Shown here: positions 1-7,804 of the stretch, piece by piece
Layout of the letters: every line of letters begins with the position of its first letter
How positions within the stretch are numbered: position 1 is the first letter of the stretch
Source of the DNA: Verrucomicrobiota bacterium
GTDB taxonomy: Bacteria > Verrucomicrobiota > Verrucomicrobiia > Limisphaerales > J093
DNA length: 17,904 bases
Direction: 5' to 3'
Assembly (NCBI GenBank): GCA_029907285.1
Contig: JARYMD010000035.1
Location: 1-17,904 of the forward strand
Program-made: the position numbers and the translations under genes
Notes under the pieces: generated by a model
Told to the model about the DNA's origin: nothing
The model's database searches: none
What the model saw: only the letters and a program-made list of their open reading frames with translations

Positions 1-696
1 ATCCTGCAACAACAGATGTCCTTTGAGTTTTGTGCCGAATCCCTTGACGTCTTTGAATTTGCTCTGCCTCACGGCAGCCATCACAGCCGGACTGCCCAGC
101 TCGTACTCGAGCACCTTCACGCCATTGAGCCAGTGTTCAACATGCGATCCACGCACAAGTACCCGGGACGAATTGAATTCCCCCGGCGGCAGCGGCGGCA
201 AATAAACCGACGGCGGCAAGACATCGTAAAAACTCGCGGTTTGGTGTTTGTTTCCGGCTTTGTCAAAACCATACGCGGGATCGTCAATGACCTGGTACTC
301 GTGGCCAATGGCTTCTTTTCGCTCCTCAAGAACGAAGTATTTCACTCCACTGTTGGACCCCGGAGAAAGTTTCCATTCGAACTCAAGGTCGAACTCGTCA
401 AAAGTCTCCTCGGTAACAATGTCACCGCCACCTCCATGCAGGCAATGCTTGAGACAACCGTCTTCGATAATCCATCCTTTGCTGGGGAAACCTGACCGTT
501 TGAAACCACGCCAACCGGCTGTCGTCTTTCCATCGAACAGGAGCCGCCACTCCCCTGCCCGGCCTGCGGAATCAGACTTGTTTAGACCGTCGCCTTCAGC
601 CAGTGCCTCCCCTGAGCCGAACTGGAGAAACCATGCGATCGAAACCATACCCAGCACTGAAACGGCCGTGTTCCGGCCTGTCATATTCCTTTGCAT
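1..696 (-). CDS. DUF1080 (3-keto-disaccharide hydrolase) domain secreted protein, cut by left edge
   Basis: The minus strand is open from an ATG at 696 to base 1, giving 232 residues with no stop, so the C-terminus lies outside the window. An N-terminal signal peptide is visible (hydrophobic stretch about residues 12-27, likely cleavage after an ALA near residue 33). The DUF1080 beta-sandwich follows from about residue 50: 'WRLLFDGKTTAGWRGF', then 'FDLEFEWKLSPGSNSGVKY', 'HEYQVIDD' and 'VEHWLNGVKVLEYE'. DUF1080/PF06439 proteins are known as hydrolases of 3-keto-glycosides, acting in the periplasm or outside the cell; the substrate here cannot be read. A second in-frame ATG at 684 could be the start, and neither has a clear ribosome binding site. 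It is the second of two DUF1080 genes in a row, 207 bp after the first. The family call is firm, the exact reaction inferred. Confidence 0.85.
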   Translation of the reverse strand, partial: MQRNMTGRNTAVSVLGMVSIAWFLQFGSGEALAEGDGLNKSDSAGRAGEWRLLFDGKTTAGWRGFKRSGFPSKGWIIEDGCLKHCLHGGGGDIVTEETFDEFDLEFEWKLSPGSNSGVKYFVLEERKEAIGHEYQVIDDPAYGFDKAGNKHQTASFYDVLPPSVYLPPLPPGEFNSSRVLVRGSHVEHWLNGVKVLEYELGSPAVMAAVRQSKFKDVKGFGTKLKGHLLLQD

Positions 697-903
697 GCTA
701 TTGTTCACAGCTGCCCGCCTACCAGCTCCCGAGCATGGCGCCGCCTTTGGCGGCTGGCGTATCACTGGGCCCTCTTGCCGAAGATGTATATCCTCAGACT
801 CAATCATTGGTCAAGGACCAGCTTGGCAGGCCCTCCAGACAGCCATGGATCAACGGCCGAGTGCGTGGCTGAAGCATACTGGCCAAACACTTCCACTTGA
901 CCC
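697..903. other. Intergenic spacer between the two DUF1080 genes, with one GC hairpin
   Basis: No gene is supported in these 207 bases. A perfect inverted repeat, GCCGCC-TTT-GGCGGC, lies at 740-754, about 45 bases upstream of the downstream DUF1080 start on the minus strand. It has no T-run, so it is not a standard terminator. It resembles the CCGCC/GGCGG palindromes seen near 8962 and 12497. Confidence 0.5.
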
Positions 904-1494
904 TTATGTCCGCGGCAACTCGATGACACGAATGTTGCGGAAATCGAACGATTTGTCCTCCGCTTGAATCCCGATGTACCCCTTGGTGGCATCAAAAGTG
1001 TCCGTTTCCCACGCGCGTTCGCCATCGACATCAAGCGACAGTTTCTTGCCCCTTGCTTCGATTCGAAACTTGACCCATTTGTTGACGGGCATTTTGGGCG
1101 TTTCGGCCGGCACAACGGATTTGAATCCCTTGACCAGCCCGCCCAGCGCATCGTAACGCAAATTCACCTGCCAGCCATCTCTCGGCCAGGGTTTGCCATC
1201 CAAACCCGCGCGAAGAAAAACGCCGCTGTCGTACTTCTCCTCCAAAGCGCGCCATTCAAATTCAAGAATGAAATCTTCGTACTCCTTCTCGGTCCGGAGC
1301 CAGCCCATGCCTTTCACAAGGCGCAGGTTGCCATCCTTGACCTCGAAGGTCACGTCGTGAACCGGCACCCACCCCGAGAGGTCTTTGCCATTAAAAATCG
1401 ACCGGGCGACGCCGCCCTTCACATCGTCAGCATGGGCCGACAACAGCAAAGCAACAGCACCGGCCAATAGGAAACACCGAGTCTTGTTGATCAT
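904..1494 (-). CDS. DUF1080 (3-keto-disaccharide hydrolase) family secreted protein
   Basis: A complete 196-residue protein. Residues 1-22 look like a signal peptide (MINKTR, then a hydrophobic core ending in SAHA). The rest is a single DUF1080 domain: 'IFNGKDLSGWVPV' near residue 33, 'FILEFEWRALEEKYDSGVFLR' around 75-94, 'DGWQVNLRY' and the terminal 'GYIGIQAEDKSFDFRNIRVIEL'. At about 170 residues after cleavage it is a minimal single-domain member. Known family activity is hydrolysis of 3-keto-sugars in the periplasm; the substrate is unknown here. The start lies 12 bases after the clpC stop on the same strand, so it may be co-transcribed with clpC, although no functional link is obvious. 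It shares the fold with its downstream neighbour, but the two are clearly diverged. Confidence 0.9.
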   Translation of the reverse strand: MINKTRCFLLAGAVALLLSAHADDVKGGVARSIFNGKDLSGWVPVHDVTFEVKDGNLRLVKGMGWLRTEKEYEDFILEFEWRALEEKYDSGVFLRAGLDGKPWPRDGWQVNLRYDALGGLVKGFKSVVPAETPKMPVNKWVKFRIEARGKKLSLDVDGERAWETDTFDATKGYIGIQAEDKSFDFRNIRVIELPRT

Positions 1495-1506
1495 AGCTGA
1501 AAAATG

Positions 1507-4038
1507 TCATGCGCCGTTTGCTCCGCTCGAAGCAGGGGATTGCCCCTGCTCACCCGCAATCGGTTCGGCAGGCGGCGCATTTTGTCTAAACACCAGCTTG
1601 TCGTTTTCCACGCTTACGATGATGGGACTGCGGTCGTGGAAACTGCCCCGTATGATTTCTTCAGCGAGCGGGTCTTCAAGGTACCGCTCGACAGCGCGGC
1701 GCATCGGCCGCGCGCCGTATTGGGGATCGTACCCCTTTTCCGTGAGGAAATCTTTTGCGGCGGTGTCAAGCTCGAGCCTGATATTCTTGTGTTTGAGCCG
1801 CTCGACAACCTTTGCCACTTCGAGGTCCAGAATCCGGATCAAGTCCGGCTTGGTCAGAGACCTGAAAACCATGACGTCATCCAACCGGTTCATGAACTCC
1901 GGCCTGAAAGTTTTCTTGGATTCATCAAGAATTCGCTCCTTCATTTTCTCGTAAGTGAACTGCTCAGAAGGCGGAGTGAACCCAATTGTCGTCTGCTTCC
2001 GGAGAGTCTCCGACCCGACATTCGAGGTCATCAAAATGATCGTGTTTCTGAAATCGACGGCGCGGCCGAAACTGTCCGTCAGTTTCCCTTCCTCGAGAAT
2101 ATGGAGAAGCATGTTCATCACGTCCGGGTGCGCTTTTTCGATCTCGTCAAAAAGCACCACCGAATACGGTTTCCGGCGCACCTGCTCGGTTAGCTGGCCA
2201 CCCTCTTCGTAACCCACGTAACCCGGCGGCGACCCGATCAGGCGTGAGACATTGAACTTCTCCATGTACTCGCTCATGTCGAGTTGAATGAGCGATTTTG
2301 CATCGCCAAACATGTGATCGGCCAGTGTCTTGGCAAGCAGCGTTTTCCCAACCCCGGTTGGGCCCAACAAAAGGAACGTCCCAATCGGCCGTTTCGGGTC
2401 TTTCAAATCAGCTCGCGACCGGCGCAATGCCTTGCACAGGGCATTGACGGCCTCGTCCTGGCCAATTACAACCTTCGTAAGCTCCTTTTCCATGGCGAGG
2501 AGCTTTTGAGCCTCGTCCTGACCCATGCGTTGCAGCGGAATGCCGGTCCACTTCGAAATCACGTGCATGATGTCTTCCTCATCCACCAGCACGCGTTTTT
2601 CCTCACGTGTGGATTCCCAGTGCCTGAGAATGCCTTCCAGCCGTTGTCTTGCGCGTTTCTCCTGATCGCGCATTGCTGCGGCGCTTTCGAAGTTCTGCTC
2701 CTTGATGGCGCGCTCTTTGCGAACACGAATCTCTTCGATCTCAGCCTCAATCTGCTTGACTTCTGGGGGGCGTGTCATTGCGCTGATTCGCGCCCGTGCG
2801 CCGGCCTCATCCATCACATCAATGGCTTTGTCGGGCAAAAACCGTCCGCTGATAAATCGCTCTGAAAGTTTGACCGCAGCCTCGATGGCGCGATCGGTGA
2901 GTTCGATCTTGTGATGTTCTTCGTACTTCGGCCGCAATCCCTTGAGAATCAGAATCGCCTCATCGATCGACGGAGGCTCAACCTTGATCGTCTGGAACCG
3001 GCGTTCAAGAGCGGCGTCTTTCTCGATATACTTTCTGTACTCGGTAAGCGTGGTGGCGCCAATGCACTGCATCTCACCGCGGCTGAGCGCAGGCTTGATG
3101 ATGTTGGATGCATCCATCGTGCCCTCGGCCGACCCGGCACCGACTATCGTGTGCAATTCGTCAATGAACACTATGACGTTCTTGGCGCGCCGAATCTCGT
3201 CCATCACGGCCTTGATCCGCTCTTCAAACTGCCCGCGGTACTTCGTCCCGGCCACCATCAACGCAAGGTCGAGAGTGATCAACCGCTTGTTTCGCAACAA
3301 CTCCGGCACGTTGCCGCGTGCAATCTCCTGAGCCAGCCCTTCGACAATGGCGGTCTTGCCCACGCCAGCCTCGCCAAGCAATACCGGGTTGTTCTTGGTG
3401 CGCCGGCACAGAATCTGAATGACCCGTTCGATTTCATTCTGCCGGCCGATCACCGGGTCCATTTCCCCCCGGCGCGCGATCTCCGTCAAATCACGGCCAA
3501 ACGCTTTGAGAGCGGGCGTCTTGACTTCGCCTTTCTTCTCGCTGGGTTTGGACGGTTCTTCGGATTGCCCCTCGTCGCTGTTGGCGAGGTTTGGGTCAAG
3601 TTCCCTCAGGATTTCCTGGCGTGTTTGCTCGATATCGACGTCAAGGTTCTTGAGCACTCTCGCTGCAACACCGTCGCCTTCCCTGAGCAAGCCCAAAAGT
3701 ATGTGCTCAGTGCCAACGTAGCTGTGATTAAGCGCCCGCGCCTCCTTTGCAGCCAAAGAAAGCACCTTCTTGACCCTGGGAGTGAACGGGATGTTCCCGA
3801 TCATCTTCTGGTCCGGGCCGGTGCCGACCTGTTTCTCGACCTCCATTCGAACCGTCTCGAGGTCAAGCCCCATTCTCTGCAGAACGTTGACCGCGACCCC
3901 CTGCCCCAGCTTGATGAGGCCGAGAAGCAGATGCTCAGTTCCAACAAAATTGTGGTTGAAGCGATCCGCCTCTTTGCGCGCCAGCGCTATTACCTGCTGC
4001 GCGCGAGGTGTAAAGTTGGCAAAATTCTCGTCACTCAT
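1507..4038 (-). CDS. clpC: ATP-dependent Clp protease ATP-binding subunit ClpC
   Basis: The 843-residue protein has the full ClpC layout. It starts with two Clp_N repeats (about 3-75 and 80-150; 'NFVGTEHLLLGL' and 'SYVGTEHILLGL'). AAA+ module 1 has Walker A GEAGVGKT at 222-229 and Walker B VIVFIDE at 288-294. A short middle domain with a UVR-like coiled coil spans about 427-465. AAA+ module 2 has Walker A GPTGVGKT at 559-566 and Walker B VVLFDE at 627-632. An IGF tripeptide at 685-687 matches the ClpP-docking loop, so it should feed ClpP rather than act alone like ClpB. The short middle domain also argues against ClpB. In Firmicutes, ClpC unfolds proteins tagged by McsB with phosphoarginine; mcsB lies 45 bases upstream here, supporting the same pathway. 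The last ~25 residues are a low-complexity Pro/Gly/Ser tail. No clpP is in the window. Confidence 0.96.
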   Translation of the reverse strand: MSDENFANFTPRAQQVIALARKEADRFNHNFVGTEHLLLGLIKLGQGVAVNVLQRMGLDLETVRMEVEKQVGTGPDQKMIGNIPFTPRVKKVLSLAAKEARALNHSYVGTEHILLGLLREGDGVAARVLKNLDVDIEQTRQEILRELDPNLANSDEGQSEEPSKPSEKKGEVKTPALKAFGRDLTEIARRGEMDPVIGRQNEIERVIQILCRRTKNNPVLLGEAGVGKTAIVEGLAQEIARGNVPELLRNKRLITLDLALMVAGTKYRGQFEERIKAVMDEIRRAKNVIVFIDELHTIVGAGSAEGTMDASNIIKPALSRGEMQCIGATTLTEYRKYIEKDAALERRFQTIKVEPPSIDEAILILKGLRPKYEEHHKIELTDRAIEAAVKLSERFISGRFLPDKAIDVMDEAGARARISAMTRPPEVKQIEAEIEEIRVRKERAIKEQNFESAAAMRDQEKRARQRLEGILRHWESTREEKRVLVDEEDIMHVISKWTGIPLQRMGQDEAQKLLAMEKELTKVVIGQDEAVNALCKALRRSRADLKDPKRPIGTFLLLGPTGVGKTLLAKTLADHMFGDAKSLIQLDMSEYMEKFNVSRLIGSPPGYVGYEEGGQLTEQVRRKPYSVVLFDEIEKAHPDVMNMLLHILEEGKLTDSFGRAVDFRNTIILMTSNVGSETLRKQTTIGFTPPSEQFTYEKMKERILDESKKTFRPEFMNRLDDVMVFRSLTKPDLIRILDLEVAKVVERLKHKNIRLELDTAAKDFLTEKGYDPQYGARPMRRAVERYLEDPLAEEIIRGSFHDRSPIIVSVENDKLVFRQNAPPAEPIAGEQGQSPASSGANGA

Positions 4039-4083
4039 AAGGCCGGTGTTTGACCGCGTACTGGAGAAAAAGTGCTACGAGTT

Positions 4084-5184
4084 TCATGTTTTGTCCAGTG
4101 AACTTGCGGGGTCTGATGGCATGGAAGGCCGTTCCACGTTCCGAAAAGCCTCCCTGAGCATGTCCGCCCTTCGGATGTCGCGTTCTTCCGCTGATAGTTT
4201 TCCCGCAAATCGGGCCTGCAAATGCGCGGGCTGCGTAACCATGAACAACTCGTCTATGAAAGAGCGTTGCACGCCCGGGAAAAAGCCAAGATCAAACCCG
4301 AGTCTGAACAATGACAGCAGGTTCATCGTTTCCTTCGAAGAAATGCTGTGCGCGTTGGCCAGTATCCCGTAAGCCCGGCCAATGTGGTTATAGACCATCT
4401 TGGGATTGTTCTGCAGCAACAGGCCCCGCGCGTTCTTTTCGTTCTCAATTATGTTGTTCACCACCTTCCCAACCCGCTCGATTATCTCTTCTTCTTTCTG
4501 ACCGAGCGTTCTCTGGTTGGAAACCTGGAAGAGGTTGCCAAGAGCCTCGGTCCCTTCACCGTAAAGACCGCGCACAGCCAGGCCCAGCTCGTTTGCAGCC
4601 TGAATCACCCGGTTGATCTGCTCCGAAAGAACAAGCCCCGGCAAATGCAGCATCGCGCTCACCCGAATCCCGGTGCCAACATTGGTCGGACACGCCGTCA
4701 AGTACCCAAATTCATCGCTGAACGCAAAATCCAGCGTCTTCGACAATGCGGTGTCCACCTCGTCAATTGCAACCCACGCTTCCTGCAACTGCATGCCCGG
4801 CTTCAGCGATTGCATGCGAAGATGGTCTTCTTCATTTATCATCACGGAAAGAGACGTGTCCTTGCTCAACACAAGGGCGCTCCCCGCCCCACGCATTGCA
4901 TGCTCACGGCTGATAAGGTGCCGTTCAACCAACGTTTGCTTTTCAAACGCCGACAACGATTCCATCGACTCGGCAAACCCGCCGGCCATTTGCGGCAAAG
5001 CCTCCACCTCCCTCCGAATAATGCCGCATACACGAATTCGATCGTTCTTCTTTGCCCGATCAGGGAAGAGGTTGCTGCGCAAGTTCCGCGCAAGCCGTAC
5101 ACGGGTTGATAAAACAACCCAATCGTTCGGGCCGACACGGCCGACCGCTTGCGACACCACAGGAAGGAATTCGTGCAGTTTCAT
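4084..5184 (-). CDS. mcsB: Protein arginine kinase McsB
   Basis: The protein belongs to the phosphagen-kinase-like McsB family, which phosphorylates arginine side chains of proteins, marking them for ClpC. Numbering here counts from a GTG at 5187, one codon before the preferred ATG. Visible motifs are STRVRLARN at 27-35, NEEDH at 118-122, CPTNVGTGIR with the conserved cysteine at 166, RGLYGEG at 206-212, and RDIRRA at 336-341. The last matches the RDxxRA phosphoarginine-sensing site known to activate McsB allosterically. The length (366-367 aa) is normal for McsB, which lacks the N-terminal helical domain of creatine/arginine kinases. The ATG at 5184 was preferred; the adjacent GTG adds one residue. 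The gene lies 12 bases after mcsA and 45 bases before clpC, so the three probably form one transcript. Confidence 0.95.
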   Translation of the reverse strand: MKLHEFLPVVSQAVGRVGPNDWVVLSTRVRLARNLRSNLFPDRAKKNDRIRVCGIIRREVEALPQMAGGFAESMESLSAFEKQTLVERHLISREHAMRGAGSALVLSKDTSLSVMINEEDHLRMQSLKPGMQLQEAWVAIDEVDTALSKTLDFAFSDEFGYLTACPTNVGTGIRVSAMLHLPGLVLSEQINRVIQAANELGLAVRGLYGEGTEALGNLFQVSNQRTLGQKEEEIIERVGKVVNNIIENEKNARGLLLQNNPKMVYNHIGRAYGILANAHSISSKETMNLLSLFRLGFDLGFFPGVQRSFIDELFMVTQPAHLQARFAGKLSAEERDIRRADMLREAFRNVERPSMPSDPASSLDKT

Positions 5185-5196
5185 CACAAATCAACT

Positions 5197-5703
5197 TTAC
5201 GCGCTCAAAACCCGCCCGTCCGCGCTCTTCAATGACTTTATCCGGTCGCGAATGCGCGCAGCTTCCTCATAATTTTCAACTGCAATTGCCTCTGCAAGCT
5301 GCTGCTGCAGCAACGTCAGTTGATCGCTCGCGACCACCGGCGGACGGCCTGCGCCCGGCCTTTTTCCAATATGCCGTGTTCCACGGTGCATCGATTCGAG
5401 CAGGCCTGAGAGGATTTCTTTGAAAGCGGCGTAGCAATCCGGGCATCCCAGCCGGCCGCTCTTCTTGAAATCGGTGGCGGTCAGCCCACAGCTCTTGCAC
5501 GAGGTCACTGTGCTGGTTGATCGGGTGGATTCCGTCGGCGCGCCAAGGTTCAGCAGCAAATCAGCCAAAGCATAGCCGGTTGGATCGTCAACGCCCTTTT
5601 CCTTGGCGCATTGCTCGCACAGATCAACCTTCTTGATCTTGCCCTGATCAATCTGCGTGAGGTGGACCCGCGCCTCTCTCTGTTTGCAAATCATGCACAT
5701 CAT
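5197..5703 (-). CDS. mcsA: McsA-like zinc-binding activator with C-terminal UVR motif
   Basis: Starting at the ATG at 5703 gives 168 residues. Four CxxC pairs are visible: C3/C6, C29/C32, C69/C72 and C87/C90, as in McsA, where they bind zinc. The C-terminal ~35 residues ('LAEAIAVENYEEAARIRDRIKSL') form a UVR motif, the element shared with UvrB and the ClpC middle domain. McsA is known to stimulate McsB kinase activity and ClpC function. An upstream in-frame GTG at 5715 would add MNQV, but McsA proteins normally begin 2-3 residues before the first CxxC, and AGG just before the ATG can serve as a weak ribosome binding site. It is first of the mcsA-mcsB-clpC set. A weak promoter-like pair (TTGACG at 5738-5743 and TACCAG at 5715-5720, minus strand) lies just upstream. 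No ctsR is present. Confidence 0.9.
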   Translation of the reverse strand: MMCMICKQREARVHLTQIDQGKIKKVDLCEQCAKEKGVDDPTGYALADLLLNLGAPTESTRSTSTVTSCKSCGLTATDFKKSGRLGCPDCYAAFKEILSGLLESMHRGTRHIGKRPGAGRPPVVASDQLTLLQQQLAEAIAVENYEEAARIRDRIKSLKSADGRVLSA

Positions 5704-5738
5704 AACCTGGTTCACTGGTACGGCAACAAACCGCTTTC

Positions 5739-5775
5739 GTCAACTGCGGTGCATTCCGCAGGCGGCATTGTTGAC
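5739..5775 (-). promoter_or_regulatory. Nested inverted repeat upstream of mcsA (possible operator)
   Basis: Two inverted repeats are nested in the 110-base ilvE-mcsA spacer. The outer arms are GTCAAC (5739-5744) and GTTGAC (5770-5775). The inner arms are CTGCGG (5744-5749) and CCGCAG (5756-5761) around a 6-base loop. The outer arm overlaps the weak -35-like TTGACG of the mcsA promoter candidate. It does not match the CtsR heptad-repeat or CIRCE operators as I know them. A regulatory role is inference only. Confidence 0.3.
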
Positions 5776-5813
5776 TGCGCAGGCTTTTTCCCGCCCCGCC
5801 TCGGAGCGCATGC

Positions 5814-6680
5814 CTAGAACTGTTCCCCGGATACTCTGGTCAAAGCACGGTACCGCGCTATCAATCCCGTTGTTGTCGGCCCTGGTTTCCCGTTGCCAAT
5901 CACTCGGCCATCCACCTTGACAACCGGTATCAGCTCCGCCCCGGTTCCGGTCAGGAAACATTCGTCTGCATTGAATATATCGTACCGTGTCAGGTTCGTT
6001 TCCGCAACTTCCATGCCAGCCTCGCGCGCCAATTCCATTACCACACCCCGCGTGATCCCATACAATGCACCTGCATAAAGAGGCGGCGTGAGCAGGCGCC
6101 GCCCCTGAACAATAAACAGGTTGTCGCCCGTGCACTCGGCAACATATCCCTCTGCGTTCAAGATTATTGCTTCCTCAACACCTGCGATATTGGCTTCAAT
6201 CTTGGCCAGAATGTTGTTCAGGTAATTGAGCGATTTGATCGCCGGATTGACAGCGTTGATGAGGTTTCGCGTGGTTGGCACCGTCACAATCTCCATGCCC
6301 TTTTCGTACAGCTCCCGAGGGTAAAGCTGGATGTCGCCAACAATGATCACAACCGACCCCCGGCGGCAGTTCTTTGGATTCAGCCCAAGATTCCCGATTC
6401 CCCGCGTTACAACCAATCTTATGTAACAGTCCGGCGAACCGTTTTGCCTGCAGCTTTCCAGCACCGCAGCAGTCATCTGCTCCGGTGTCAACGGAATATC
6501 CAGCAGAATCGCCTTGGCCGACCTGTACAATCTGTCGATGTGTTCCTTCAGCTTGAAAATGCGCCCGTTGTAAGCCCGAATGCCTTCGAACACCCCGTCG
6601 CCATACAAAAACCCGTGATCCAAAACCGAAACTTTTGCTTCCGCCGGATCGTAGAATTTGCCATCAATATAAACCTTCAT
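5814..6680 (-). CDS. ilvE: Branched-chain amino acid aminotransferase (fold-type IV PLP enzyme)
   Basis: A 288-residue class IV aminotransferase. It begins 'MKVYIDGKFY' and carries 'DHGFLYGDGVFEGIRAYNGR' at about 21-40, typical of the branched-chain aminotransferase branch. The probable PLP lysine is K149 in AIKSLNYLNNILAK. The phosphate-binding/conserved segment AECTGDNLF has its Glu at 182, followed later by FLTGTGAELIPV. The enzyme would transfer amino groups between glutamate and branched-chain 2-oxo acids in the cytoplasm, the last step of Val/Leu/Ile synthesis. D-amino-acid aminotransferase and aminodeoxychorismate lyase share the fold and are the main alternatives; the sequence around residue 30 favours IlvE. 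It ends 110 bases before mcsA on the same strand, in the place where Firmicutes have ctsR, so read-through is possible. It is divergent from the SixA-like gene. Confidence 0.85.
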   Translation of the reverse strand: MKVYIDGKFYDPAEAKVSVLDHGFLYGDGVFEGIRAYNGRIFKLKEHIDRLYRSAKAILLDIPLTPEQMTAAVLESCRQNGSPDCYIRLVVTRGIGNLGLNPKNCRRGSVVIIVGDIQLYPRELYEKGMEIVTVPTTRNLINAVNPAIKSLNYLNNILAKIEANIAGVEEAIILNAEGYVAECTGDNLFIVQGRRLLTPPLYAGALYGITRGVVMELAREAGMEVAETNLTRYDIFNADECFLTGTGAELIPVVKVDGRVIGNGKPGPTTTGLIARYRALTRVSGEQF

Positions 6681-6731
6681 GTGAGTTCGCGCTAAGGTTA
6701 GAGTAGCTCAATATTACAATCAATATTTTGT
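6681..6731. promoter_or_regulatory. Divergent promoter region between ilvE and sixA-like gene
   Basis: This 51-base AT-rich spacer must hold promoters for both divergent genes. TACAAT at 6715-6720 is a good -10 candidate for the plus-strand gene, without a clear -35. On the minus strand TAATAT overlaps the same bases. The 8-mer TCAATATT occurs twice at a 12-base interval (6708-6715 and 6720-6727), overlapping the -10 candidate, and could be a regulator site. Only the repeats and the AT-richness are seen directly. Confidence 0.45.
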
Positions 6732-7235
6732 ATGAACCTCTATTTGCTCAGACACGGCGCAGCCGCCCAACTCGGTGCGCACGGTTGCGTCAATGACGCC
6801 GACCGGCCTCTCACAGACAAAGGCCGGGAAAAGCTGCGCGCTGTTGCTCGCGCTATGAAGGCAATGAAACTGCGGTTCGACAGAATCTTGTCAAGCCCGT
6901 GCCTGCGCGCAAGACAAACAGCCGAAATCATCGCAGACAGGCTCCATCTCGCCAGCCGAATCGAATTCAGCGGTCACCTCGCGCCCGATGGAAAGATCGA
7001 TGCCATGATTGAGCAGTTGCAAGGGTTGCGTCCAAAACCCGAAAACGTCTTGCTGGTGGGCCATGAACCTTGCCTCAGTGAGCTTGCATCAATGCTCATG
7101 ACAGGAAAGACTGGCCTGCCGATGAAGCTCAAGAAGGCCGGCTTGGTCAGGCTCTCGGCAGACCGCTTGCGCCCGGGAGCATGTGCAGAGTTGGATTGGT
7201 TGTTGACACCCGGGCTGATGGAGCTCATGAGATAG
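6732..7235 (+). CDS. sixA: SixA-like phosphohistidine phosphatase (histidine phosphatase superfamily)
   Basis: A 167-residue protein opening with MNLYLLRHG, the RHG signature of the histidine phosphatase (phosphoglycerate-mutase-like) superfamily; His8 is the expected nucleophile. R59 in SSPCLRARQTA and the second catalytic His at 111 in VLLVGHEP complete the phosphate pocket. The small size and overall pattern match SixA, known in E. coli to dephosphorylate histidine-containing phosphotransfer domains. Many SixA-like proteins have no tested substrate, so the exact target is open. It would be cytoplasmic. The lipoprotein gene starts 15 bases downstream, so the two are likely co-transcribed. 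Confidence 0.85.
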   Translation: MNLYLLRHGAAAQLGAHGCVNDADRPLTDKGREKLRAVARAMKAMKLRFDRILSSPCLRARQTAEIIADRLHLASRIEFSGHLAPDGKIDAMIEQLQGLRPKPENVLLVGHEPCLSELASMLMTGKTGLPMKLKKAGLVRLSADRLRPGACAELDWLLTPGLMELMR

Positions 7236-7250
7236 CGGATTTGAAAAACT

Positions 7251-7658
7251 ATGAACGATCGCATTGCAAAATCCGTCTTCGGATCGGGCATTGGACTTGG
7301 CCTGCTGTTGTTGGTGGGCTGCAGTTCGTTGTCCTCGCGCACAATGCAATACGTTGGCGCGCCACGCCCTCCGGCCACATCACCGGCGCAAATTGAAATC
7401 CTGCGCAGTGAACCGGCCAGACCACACGAAAAACTCGGCGAAGTTGTTGTGGACGCCTCGATTGATCCGCCGCCCAAGATTGAAAAAATCGAGGAAGCCC
7501 TGCGACGGGACGCAGCCAAAATGGGCGCAGACGCCGTGGTTCTGGTGCACGACCAAATCCATCCGGTGGGCACGGTGGTGACAGGACCGTGGTGGTCGCC
7601 AATGGTCAGCACTGTCCGGGGCAGACTCATCGTGGGAGTTGCCATCAAGTACCAGTAG
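7251..7658 (+). CDS. Small predicted lipoprotein of unknown function
   Basis: The 135-residue protein has a lipoprotein signal: a charged start (MNDRIAK), hydrophobic residues about 9-22 and a lipobox LLVGC with Cys24 as the lipidation site. After a proline-rich linker (about 38-46), the C-terminal ~80 residues form one alpha/beta segment: 'KLGEVVVDAS', a helix 'IEKIEEALRRDAAKMGADAVVLV', then beta-like stretches ending in 'GRLIVGVAIKY'. The helix followed by 'AAKMGADAVVLV' recalls the small RcsF/YbjQ-like fold seen in envelope lipoproteins, but this is only resemblance. It lies 15 bases after the SixA-like gene, probably in one transcript, and 146 bases before the dehydrogenase. No function is assigned. 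Confidence 0.75.
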   Translation: MNDRIAKSVFGSGIGLGLLLLVGCSSLSSRTMQYVGAPRPPATSPAQIEILRSEPARPHEKLGEVVVDASIDPPPKIEKIEEALRRDAAKMGADAVVLVHDQIHPVGTVVTGPWWSPMVSTVRGRLIVGVAIKYQ

Positions 7659-7804
7659 CCGGGCGAGACGCGCCACAGCGCTGTCACTGCAGTGAACACG
7701 GGTCTCTGGACGAGATCATTCGCTCGCAGCCGTACCGAGCCTTGCCCGGAATCGGTCCGGTTCTGGTCTCAAAACAACGGAGCATGCCAGCCAGTCAGAT
7801 TGTC

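Noticed and set aside
2911..4053. 380-codon open frame on the plus strand opposite clpC
   Set aside because: It mirrors the clpC codons, has no recognisable domain, and clpC is certain on the other strand.
7589..7804. Upstream extension of the dehydrogenase frame
   Set aside because: It overlaps the lipoprotein gene and does not resemble the family N-terminus, which begins right after 7805-7817.
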